The position numbers and the translations under genes are program-made. Source: Myxocyprinus asiaticus (Eukaryota; Chordata; Actinopteri; Cypriniformes; Catostomidae). Taken from it: a stretch of DNA of 64,000 nucleotides. Shown here one piece after another: positions 45,801 to 57,800 of the stretch. Under the pieces are notes generated by a model. The model saw nothing but the letters and a program-made list of their open reading frames with translations, had not been told where the DNA came from and did not search any database. Location of the stretch: assembly GCF_019703515.2 (NCBI RefSeq), contig NC_059362.1:28746326-28810325 (forward strand). Reading direction: 5' to 3'. Numbering within the stretch: the stretch's first letter is position 1; the number at the start of each line of letters is the position of its first letter.

Positions 45801-48800
45801 CCTTAAAAAGTCATGTTTTCAGCACAGAAACCTATTGCTTAGACACAAATCAATATAAGCAAATGATAAATGTCCAAACAAAACCAAAGACGAAAACATT
45901 CGATCCTCGAAGGACTGGAAATCACCTACCTTGTTGCTCCAGCAGAGCGTTCTGCCTCTTCAGGTCGTCGATGTCTTGCTGGTGTGTGTGGTTTTTCCGT
46001 CGCATGTACTGGATGTACTCTGTGGCTTTGTCTAGAATCTGAGCTCGGGATGCCTGTTTGATAGACTGCTGTCAGCAACAAATGAAAAACTAGAATTTGA
46101 TGCAAGGAAATGCTGTTCTTACATTGCACACATATGATATGATTCACACAAAAACACTGAAAAGACTATAAAAATACTCTGAGATTGACCACTTTGGGGT
46201 TGTGCTTTGTTACTTTTTTCTTAAACATGGCTATAACATGTGGATTGAGGGACATATATTTATACTAATAACTACTATTACAGAAACCCTGCACTTCTGC
46301 ATACAGAGCTAATCTAAATTAATTCTGGAATAGGGCACCAGAGGGAACCTACTCAGAAAATCTGAAAATTATTTCTACAAAATTCTTGAACCCTCTTTTT
46401 ATATGACATGACAGGCTCCACACTTGTATTTGGCTTACATCAATCAGTCTGGACCATGTAATATGTACTCTGCTTTCTACAGATTTATTGACAATTTCCA
46501 TTCTTACCTTGACACTTCAAACATCATGGCAGGGTCAAAAATTACGTTTTCCATTAAGGGGCAATATTTGCCCTCTGGTTTTGATTTTCTGGGGCATTTT
46601 ATGCCTTTAAATGGCATATTTCTTCTAACCAAAAAAGTAAAATATATAAATTGTCATACTTTGTCAATTACTTAAATATAATAAATCACAATAAATTCTC
46701 AATATGAATAACTAGATTGAGAATTACTTACCTCTTACTAAGGCTGGGCAAAATGACTGCACAAATTCTCTCTCTATATTGTTCAGCCTATTGAAGATAT
46801 TCGATCACGATAATAATGTATTTGCTCCAAAATGGCTAAAGTTATATTTTTTAAATCAGAGGAACCCTCATTTTATCCAAACAGCTTGTAATCAAGTACA
46901 GTCAGTATTTTAAAGGCACTGAATAAAAATAATTAAAAAAATAATAAGTAATGTTTCCCAACAGTTTTTCACTAAATAAACACAAGGGAGACTGAGATCT
47001 AATAATTTTTATCGATATGCTCTTTAATATTTATACGGTGCTGTGAAAAGTATAAAAAGTATCCTGATTTCTTCTATTTTTGTGAATTTTTCATACTAAA
47101 TTGTTTTAGATCTTCAAACGAGATACAACATAAAGGCAACCTGAGTAAACACAAAATATAGTTTTCAAAAACATTTTTTTTTACTGAAGCAAAAAAGTTA
47201 TCCAACACCTATATCACCCATGTGAAGAAAACTTTAGCAGCAACAACTGCAACCAAATGCTTCCGATAACTGGAGATCAGTCTCGCAACGCTGTGGTGGA
47301 ATTTTTGGCCCACTCTTCTTTGCAGAACAGCTTTAGTTCAGCCACACTGGAGGGTTTTCGAGCATGAACTGCCTTTTTAATAAGGTCCTGCCACAGCATC
47401 TCATCTGAGTTCAATTCCATTGACTAGGCCACTCCAAAACTTTAATTTTGCTTCTTTTGAGCCATTCAGAGGTGGACTTACTCCTATGCATTGGATCATT
47501 TTCTTGCTGCATAATCCAGATCTAGTTGCGCTTGAGCTTCAACTCACGGACTAATGACCGGACGTTCTCCTTTTTTGTAATTAACATTTTTATTGATTCA
47601 TATGCATATGACAGTGGAAAAAACTCAAGACATATATAAAGAATCAACATTTTACATTTAAACCCTACTAATACAATCCCACCCTGACCCCTAACGAACA
47701 CCCCTGTGGTCCCACATAACACACACACAATCCCAAAAAAAAACAAATACAAAAAAAAAAAATATATATATACACACAAAAAAAAAAATAATAAACATAC
47801 ATGATTAAACTAAACTACACTCTCCACGTCCCCTCCCCGAGAGTCCCCCAAAAAAACTAAATATTTGCCTCATTTTTTAGCAAATAAGTCCCAACCGGAT
47901 GTTCTCCTTTAAAATTTTCTGGTAGAGAGCAGAATTCATGTTTCCCTCAATTATTGCAAGTCACCCTGGTCCTGAAGCAGCAAAGCATCCCCACACCATC
48001 ACACTACCTCCAACATGCTTGACTGTTGTTCTTTGTATGATGTTCTTTTTGTGGAATTCTGTGTTTGATTTACGCTAGATGTAACGGGACCCCTGTCTTC
48101 CAAACAGTTCCACTTTCAACTCATCAGTCCACAGAACATTCTCCCAAAAGGTTTGAGGATCATCAAGGTGTGTTTTGGCAAAATTCAGACAAGCCTTAAT
48201 GCTCTTTGGGTTAGCAGTGGTTTTCGCCTCGACACTCTTCCATGGATGGTATTTTTAGCCAGCGTCTTTCTGATAGAGAAGCCATGAACAGTGACCTTTA
48301 TTGATGCGAGAGAGGCCTGCAGTTCCTTGGATGTTGCCTTGGCTTTTTTGTGACTTCCTGGATGAGATGTTTGGAAGTAATCAGGGCTGGCAGTAATCAG
48401 GCCTGGGTGTATCTAGTCCAGCTGAACCCCATTATGAATGCAGTTTCATAGATTTGGGGATTTAGTAACTTTCACACAGGCCCAGTTGGTATTGGATAAC
48501 TTTTTTGCTTCAATAAATAACATTATCATTTAAAAACTGTATTTTGTATTTACTCAAATTTCCTTGTTTTACGTAAGATTTTGTTTGAATTTTTGAAACA
48601 ATTTAGTATGAGATGTACACAAAAACTGAAGAAATCAGGCAAATACTTTTTCACAGCACTGTATTGTATATACAAGGATACATAGTATCATAAAAAGCAT
48701 TATTTACCTTGATATATTTTTACTGGAAAAACAAAATACATGTAAATGAACAAGGCGTACAAAAACGACTTTTAGGAACCCAGTTGAATACTGAATAATA

Positions 48801-51800
48801 CTAATTTATTACTGTAGGACCCAGTCAAGTTTATTATTATAATACTGAATTATCATTATTATTTTGAGGATTTTTAACTGTTTATATAAACTTAATATAT
48901 TTATGTCCCATTTACTTCACCTTCACCAGGAGTTTTTATTTTAACACTGAAAGTGCAGTGTGTAGTTTACAATAGCCACTTTCAGGCCAGTGTGAGCCAG
49001 GGTTATCAACGGGCCAACTGGGGCCAATTGCCTCGGACCTCGAGCCGCAAGACCAAAATCGATCTGCGTTCCCACCATAGCGCCAATAACTCTGCAGTGT
49101 TGCCCAAAAACCCGCCCTTAATACGCTGCTCCAGTGCCAACGTCACACACCCCGCACATTTTACAAGCAAGAAGGAAGCTCAAGCTGAGGTATAATGTTA
49201 TCTAGTTATATAGAATATCGAATTTATATCAAATGTAAACAGCAAGATAAGTCAGCATTGACAACTGACCGACTGTAACTACCATGGTGTACCGAGTGGT
49301 CTCTCCACTAACAGCAGGACGATGTCTCAGCACACCATCTATGAAAGTTCACAGAACCATGGAAAGTAATTTCTTTGGGCACCACTTTGTCCATTGGACG
49401 TTTTAACGGATTTGTACTGTGCCCGGATTTTTTTTTCCTGAACCTGTACCATTGTGCGTTGGATACACAACCTGGGAAGTTTGGTGAAACTCCGCCTTTG
49501 ACATTGAACTCGCCTCAATCCCCAGCTGGCCCAAAGATTACCCTTGGGCCAAATGCCATTGGCCCCAAGGAGGCACGATGAAGCCCCGGAAGTGACGGTG
49601 GAAGTGCAACTGGCCCGGACACGCACTAGCACGCCCTCATTTGGCCCAATAGTGGAAACACAGCTAATGTTCTGCATCTGGTGAAATGCTGTTATCTCCT
49701 TTTCTGTTTTATAATTTTATAATAATAGTTATATAGATTTTTATAATAACTTGTAGCGGTTACTAATGTTGGAAATGCTTGAACATGCAGTATGCACACA
49801 GACCATGTGTATCTATCTTTAATCGCAGCCTTTTGAAGTTTAATAAACACATATGATCATATCGCCATTTTGATGTTATTTTGATTAATTGTACAGTCCT
49901 GAAAGATCATGAAAGTAGTCTACTGATGCACCCTTTATGAAACTTAATGGCTAAATAAAAAGCACATTAAAATCATCGCTATGTTCACGATATTGCTTAA
50001 TTTTATATCATCAACAAAATCATTGCGATTATATTGTGAATATTCTATATCGCCCAGCCGTACCTCTTACCCATAAATTCAATAAACATCAATGTGTACT
50101 TTAAACAATAATATGTGTAAGTATGCCTAAATAGATTAATTTGTTATTTTCAGTGGAAATTGTCATTATTATTTACTCAACCTAATGCTGCTCCAAACCC
50201 ATATGACTGACTCACTTGAAACACCAAAAGGTCAATTCTTAAAAAGTCTTCAGGGGGCTGATTTTCCAAATTACCATAAACCACAATAGTCAATATTTCA
50301 CGCATTTGGTCACGAAGCGTGATTAGAAATAATGATGTTTGATGTTATCAAGGTAGCTGCCATATTTTATTTTAGTGCTTTGCTTTATTAATATGATTTT
50401 ATTTGAGAGCGAATAATTACTTAAATTTATTCTGTTCATCGCACAAAGTGATGTATCGCTTCAAAAGTCTTGGAAATATAGTGTGAGTTGTATCAAATAC
50501 TTTTACTGTGGTTTTAAAGTGTTCTTTTGTTGTCCTTTAAGCTTGACAGGCCAGTCACTATTCACTAACATTTTGGAAAAACCCTATGAAGTCTTTTTTT
50601 TTTTCTTTTTTTTTTTTACCTATACTGGTTTGGAGCAACATTACGGAGTAAACAATTACAAAATATTCATTTCTGGGTTAACTATTCCTCTAAAAGTATC
50701 ACATTTGACCTGTAGCTTCAGCATAAGGCTTTTTTTAATCCCCTTTTCTCCCAATTTGGAATGCCCAATTCCCACTACTTAGTAGGTCCTCGTGGTGGCG
50801 CGGTTACCTCGATCCGGGTGGCAGAGGACAAGTCTCAGTTGGCTCCGCTTCTGAGACAGTCAGTCCGCACATTTTATCATGTGGCACATTGTGCATGACA
50901 CCGCGGAGACTCTGAATGTGGAGGCTCATGCTACTCTCCGCGATCCACGCACAATTTACCACGTGCCCCATTGAGAGCGAGAACCACTAATCGAGACCAC
51001 GAGGAGCATCCGGGCCAATTTGGTTGCTTAGGAGACTTGGCTAGAGTCACTCAGCACACCCTGGATTCGAACTCACGACTCCAAGGGTGGTAGTCAGTGT
51101 CAATACTCGCTGAGCTACCCAGGCCCCTAGCATAAGACTTTCAATAACACACAGTAAACCTTTCATTAACAGTATAAAACAAACATCTTGCATCCCTATT
51201 TGTGTTGTGTGTTTTTTCCAGTGACATTAACCAACCTTTTCGCCTTGCAAGGCGGGAACAGAATCCCGAAGGCTGTGAAAGCTGTCTTTGATGTGGTCCC
51301 TTCGTTTGCGCTCCAGCGCATTGTGGTGTGCCCGTTTGTCTGCCTACAAAGAGAAAAATCACAGGGGCTTCAGCCTCTTCATTTGTGATGGTCCCACTGG
51401 GTAATAATGACTGAAGTATGTAGTTATTTACCATTAACAATTTAAATATCATCAAAGTGATTGTACTATTATTTTAACTATAAAGTTAACACTAATTTAA
51501 CACAATAATGTTAAGATGAGAGAGCTAACTAAGGACTTGAAAGAGCAGCAACTGCTAAAAAGATGCATAATGTTTGCTGTCTTGTGGCTTATTCTTTTGG
51601 ATGGGTTGTATTCTGGTCAAATAGTCTTGACTCTGAGAATTCAAAATGATAGATTTGTCAGAACATCCTTGAACTGATGTACAGGACTTTTTAAATTGAA
51701 TTTTCACTACTTCTAAATTAAGACAATTTCTGATGAGAATAAAAATGCTTGTTTTTATTGAGCATAATGAGGGGAGTTGCAACTGCAGTATCCTTTCAAA

Positions 51801-54800
51801 AGCCTACTCAGCTCCAACATTAGGCCTTGTTTTAGTATCCTGGGACTGTTTTGCTGAGAAAATAACATGGCCACTGGAGTCCAATGTCAGAGAGCTTGGC
51901 CAAGACTGTTATTACTAAAAGGCACAGCTGTAAAACCGGTTTCAAATCCAGTGACTCATTAACGAGTGCTTCTTTTGCATTTCGTGGAAAAAGAGACAAA
52001 ACAAAAGCAGTTATCCAAATACTGAATTGCCACTGGGCAACACAAAGACATTCCAGTATTTATGTGCCACCTGGAACGGTGAGGTGTGGCCACTGTATTA
52101 CTGGCAGACTCAGACTGACTGTCTGGTGTCTAAAAGGTTACGCTGTACACTGCAACCGTCAGGATTGTATTACATGCATGTGAGGTGTAAGAGCTAGCCA
52201 ACTGCAACATATTCAGGGCTATTCCTCGTGTTAGTATAGCGCATGTGGATTTTCCACAATGTAGCCACAGCTCTACCGCATGAAGCGTACACACATGTGA
52301 TAGGCACAAGCAATGTCTCTAGCAACCACTGCAAAAACATTATAAAGAGCTACTTATATCAAAAGAAGGCAAAATTATTAATAAAAGGGACAGTTCACCC
52401 AAAAATGATAATTCTGTCTCCATTTACTCTTTACCACTATTTCTTTCCAAACCCACATAATTTGCTTTCAAGTGGGAACAGAAGAGGAGATATTTAACAG
52501 AATGACCAAGCAGCTTTTTTCCTGGTCACCATTCACTTTTATTTAATGGAAAATTATGACAATTAAAGAGAATGAAGGCCATTCACAGGAAATTAAGACA
52601 TTTGGAAATTCATACAAATTTAGAACAATTTGAGGGTGAGTAAACAAACACAAAATTTTCATTTCTGGGTGATTTATCCCTTTAAAAGTACTATTGCTGA
52701 GGAAAGTTTAACAATTTAGACCACAACATGCACCCCTGTTGTCTTAGGATCCCAACATCCTGCTAAAAAAAAAAAAAAAAAAAAAAAAAAACTATTTCCT
52801 CCATGCACATATAGGGAGATAAACAAGACATTGGGGACATTTCAGACTTTGTGTCTCCAGTACAGCCAATGAGAACTCAAAGCTAGTAAAACATAGGAAA
52901 CCTAATTTGTGATGAGTGCTATTTAAAACGTTTCACTTTGAATCCCACTGATTCAGCTTTCAATGGCTGACCAGTGAAATATTACAACACGCTTATGGGT
53001 TAGAAGGTCAGGAAACAGTAATGAACAAACTGTGCAATTCAAATAGACTCAATTAAATTTTGGTTACCAAGAGGTCTACGTGCCCATTTTCTAGTGAAAC
53101 AGAGAGCAGCAAGGGTGCGTGCTGAGCAAACAGGTTAGGTCTAAACATAGGATTTTAAAACTTGCTGCACAGCAATGGGTACAAAAAAGGTATGATCTAT
53201 GACAGAGCATAAAACCTTTAAAAGATACAATGAGACAATTCTGGTTAGATTATAGGCTGTGACCCCATCCCACATAATAAGAGACTTTAAAGATCCCATG
53301 ATATCAAAATGTGACTTTTGTGGCTTTCAGTCCATGTGTGTAAAGCGTTGCGGTCATTTATATGCTAGTGTACTCCTAATTATTGACTAAATTCACTTAA
53401 GAGTACACCCATTTAAAATTTACAGTTTCTCTCTTCTGGGAAAACGGACCAAAAATATTGGTGACTTAGCCTGCAATACAGTTTTTGTCCAATCAAATGC
53501 TCTCTAGAATGAGAACATCCCTTCCCCTAATACCACATGCAACTAGCAAATTATGGATCATGGCTGTGACGTAACTAAAGCCTATTAGCAACATAGAAAA
53601 AGGGGATGCATAAATTGATATATCCTGCCCTAACTTCCAGTTTCGATTCACCTTAAGTGTTCCACATTTCATAACAGAAGAGTGCTTCGTTTTACAGTCT
53701 CCAGCATTTTCACTCGCATTAGCATATGTTTTTAGCAGATAATGCTATGTTTAGCGTTTTCAATGAGCAAAAATTGCCAAATAAAAAACACGTTGCTACA
53801 CATTGAGAGTTTACAGAGTTTGATGACTGTAAGTGATGGCCCAAGGTTTGTTATGTTGACATCATTAACTATGAGTTGTTAAGACAGCCAACAACAGCAC
53901 AAGTTAAGGCTGAATTCATTTTACTCCAGCTAAAGCCTCATTTATACCTTCACCTGGCACCGCAACAGGCCCTTCGCACGCAGCTTTCGGCTGCCCAAGG
54001 CATTTATATTTGACGCGCACCGCAGTCGCACTTTTCTCCATATGACAGACTAGGGCTTCAAAATCAAAAAAAAAAAATTATAGAGATTACAATTATATAT
54101 TAGCTATTGCAATTATATAATTGTACAGCATTCCATTTAGGTGTACTACCACTGCAGCAAAATGTTCTATTTACAACATATTTTTGGGGCCGTTGTGTGC
54201 ATGAATGCAAAGGAAAATTGGATGTGTTTAAAATAGTCAAAAGGCATATCAGTAAAGCTCACTTTCTAAATTATACTGTGCACAATTAAAATGTGAACAG
54301 TTTGTTTCTCATGCAATTAAAATTCAATTAAAAGCAATTCGGGAACACAGTTCTCACATTGTTTAGATGCATAGCCTACATAAAGAATATGGCAAGCAGC
54401 TGCCCCACAGAAAGTATTTTAATGTAAGTTCTATTAATTGAAATTAATAAACGCAATTACAATATGAAAGGAAATAATTGACAATATGATTTATCACATG
54501 CAGCCCTACAACAGACGGCAGTGCAGAGAAAACATTAGCTAATGAAGCAAGGTACAGCATTGAAGGAGTGCTTTGCTGAACTTCACATTTACTCAGCCAG
54601 GTATGATAATAAATAGTTTGTGTTCGCTGGTCATATGCAAGATATGAACAAAACAAAATTGTGTTACCACTAGTAGTCTATTTACACTGTCTGTCTGTGG
54701 ATATACTCAAGCACTTTTATTTGTTTACATTTAAGATACTGTTTTATATTTATTGCAAAAAAAATTTGGAATGCCCAATTCCCAATGTGCTCCAAGTCCT

Positions 54801-57800
54801 CGTGGTGGCGTAGTGACTCACCTCAATCCGGGTGGTGGTGGACAAATCTCAGTTGCCTCCGCGTCTGAGACAGTCAATAAACGCATCTTATCACGTGACT
54901 TGTTGAGCGCGTTACCGCAGAGACATAGCACGTGTGGAGAATTCACGCTATTCCCCGCGGCATCCACGCACAACTCACCACGCGCCCCACCGAGAGCAGA
55001 CCACATTATAGCGACCACGAGGAGGTTACCCCATGTGACTCTACCCTCCCTAGCAACCGGGCCAATTTGGTTGCTTAGAAGAGCTGGATGGAGTTACTCA
55101 GCACGCCCTTGATTCAAACTCGCGACTCCAGGGGTGGTAGTCAGCGTCTTTACTCGCTGAGCTACCCAGGCAAGTTCTAAATGTAAAATAAATTTATTTA
55201 CGGAGCCTCGCGAATGCAAGGCGACAGCCGCAATGACGTCAATTTGTGCGCGCTAACAAGGGCTGCGTCAATTATATAAAAAAGGCTTAACACTTAAATG
55301 GTTGTGCCCTCCATCTGGATCACTCATTTCTGTAGTTTTTACATTGCTTTCTTATGGGGACCGGAACCAGAAAACAGTGCTGTGGCAATCAGAGAGTCTT
55401 TTCCAAAACCTAGTGTGCTTCCTGCAGAGGCAGCATATTAAGGCATCACAGGTGCACTCTTGACGCAAAGGCTATTCCAAAAGGCAGGTATCTTAATTAT
55501 CCTGCCTCTAAAGACGTCTCGTTTTGGCCAAATTCTAAGGTATCATTGTATGTGTCTTTCCCCGGTTAGGCGATCGCAGAATGCACCGTGATGAGCTCGG
55601 TGGAAAAATAAATCCAAGGTGGAGAACAGAGCAAGATAAATTTTTATTATAAATATACTTAATACATTCAATACTGAAAAGTATCAATAAAAAATAGTTT
55701 AATATGACGGAAAACTGACTATTTTACCCAAAACGTGTGCTATGCGTATTTACGTTCATTAGAGTTTTACGTTGTTCCTCTCGCGTCACGTGTACTGAAA
55801 TCAGATGCGAGTTGAGTGGTCTGTGCGTTGCGCATGAGGAGCGCTATTTCAATGACACGTGGAGTTTTAGCCTTTGTAAAGCGTTCCAAATCGGTCTCTT
55901 ATGAAGCTCTATTTCAGCTAGGATGCTGCCATAGAAGACAGCTACCTATGTAGGCAGAAGACAGCTCACTAAGTTTTGGAACAGCCCCATGATTACCAAA
56001 AACTATGTCAACACATGAAACTGCACACATTAAGCAAATTCACAGGGTCTTTAAGTGACCTAAGGTGATGGCCAAGCTTTTTTTTGTTTTTGAAACAACC
56101 AAAACACAAATAACATGGCTTATATAACTAAACTTTATGCTCTGCAGAGCTGTTGTGAGAACTGAAAAGTTATTAACTTGGTCAGATAGTTTTAACCAAG
56201 CAATTTAGTTAAGGTATCGGTTGGAATGAATAAAGCGCAACAGTGCCAACCCTCTTTTTCAGCCGTCTGAGTTCCGGAAGTATTTCCCCCATTAATTTCT
56301 TCCATAGACTTTTTAGAAAAACCTTCATAAAAGAGTTGTAAGCCATGAACCAAACCGACCAGCTCTGAGAATAACATCATCACAAACTTTTGTTTTGAGG
56401 TAAAAAAAAAAAAAAAAAAAAGTATTTGAAAATCAGACATAAAGACAAAGGTACAAGACTGTGTACTTACCGTCTTTCATGGGGGCATGGACTACAATCC
56501 AATGAAGCATTGGGAATGATGTCATTGAATTAAAAACGATGGTAATATATAAAACCATTGATTTTATGTTGTTGATTGTAAGTATAGAAACAATATTTTT
56601 ACGTTTATAGCAAAATATTCCGATATGTACAAATATAAAGTAGTTTAAGGGTGAAGTGAGACCGACTCGGTTATGTAATTTGCAGAGCATCATGGTAGCG
56701 CACGGTCGCTACGAGGCACGTTTCGTTGGCCGCGGTTCTCTGATTGGTGGATCTTTCTTTGCTGTACCATGGGTAATGTAGTTGTTTACCATGAATTCTG
56801 CTATCAGACATTATTTTTAAACAATGAAGTTGAAATAATGCAGACGGATGTCTTTAACGGAAGCATTCACCACCGATGAACAACCTCGTAGCTTATGGTA
56901 GGTCTGTTTTTAAAGGTTTATAAGTTATCATAGAAAATTTGTCTATGGGATAAATGAATGGGATTTTTACTTCCGGAACCAGACTGTTGTGCTCTATTTG
57001 GATTTTGAATTGTTCTTTAAAGTAAATGAGTTAGTCTTTAAACCACCATTGCACTGCTACACTACATTTGTGTGAAAGTTTTTCTTTAAATGTATGAGTG
57101 GTGTGTGTGTTTTCAAAGCTAGCATGCTAAGCAGCAGTGTCATGCACTTGTTCAGGCCTCTGGCTTGTTTGACACCCTTAAAACAAAAGCATTATTCTTA
57201 AAACTGCCTAAGATTAATGTACGAGTAATTGGAAACCTGACAAAGCAATTTCATATTTTTGTGTAACAGATTCCAACTGGTTCACGCATCTAGGTTTAAT
57301 TAAAAACCGGACGGGGAAGAGAAATAAATAAATAAAGGGGGAGAGAGAATAAATACAGCCAAGGTATAAAAAGATGTATTAAAGAGGAAGTTAGGTCTAG
57401 GTTTTACATTCAATAATGCTTATTTATTCGTAAACAGACTACTCTAACATAAAAACAATATCTCACTGGGGATATACCCGTGTATTTCAAGGAATATCGC
57501 TACAGCAGTAATACTGACATCCAAAAAGACCCACATACACCGCTCGCGACGCGACAAACTACAATGCTCACATTGTAAAAATAGATTCAAAATCCTCGCT
57601 GATTATAACGGTCGCGTCGTAGTTTGTCGCGTCGCTCGCTCGTAATGTAGATGGGATGTAAAGCTCCTCTGGTTCACGTCTCTCCCTCTCTGAAGCAAGT
57701 GACCTGCTGTCGAGCAATGAGCCCCCCGATTCGACCAAAAACAAGCTGTGTGTGTGCATCTCTGCTCATGTTGATCAAACCACCATATATACCCCGTTTT

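Larger units (their letters stand above)
46739..50060. mobile_element. hAT-like element with nested insertions, MAX intron 3
   Basis: TACCTCTTAC is present on both sides (46729-46738 and 50061-50070). The element begins TAAGGCTGGGCAAAATGACT and ends ATATCGCCCAGCCG, inverted termini. A Tc1-like element (47036-48661) is nested within it, and a LINE fragment within that. Confidence 0.75.

Noticed and set aside
47522..47779. 85-codon minus-strand frame
   Set aside because: Low-complexity (TTTTT/ATATAT) reading across a nested insertion.
54753..55112. 119-codon plus-strand frame
   Set aside because: It is an antisense reading of the SINE at 54763-55170.
17305..55170. tRNA genes at the SINE heads
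   Set aside because: The tRNA-like heads are followed by SINE bodies and lack an intact cloverleaf, so they are repeats.
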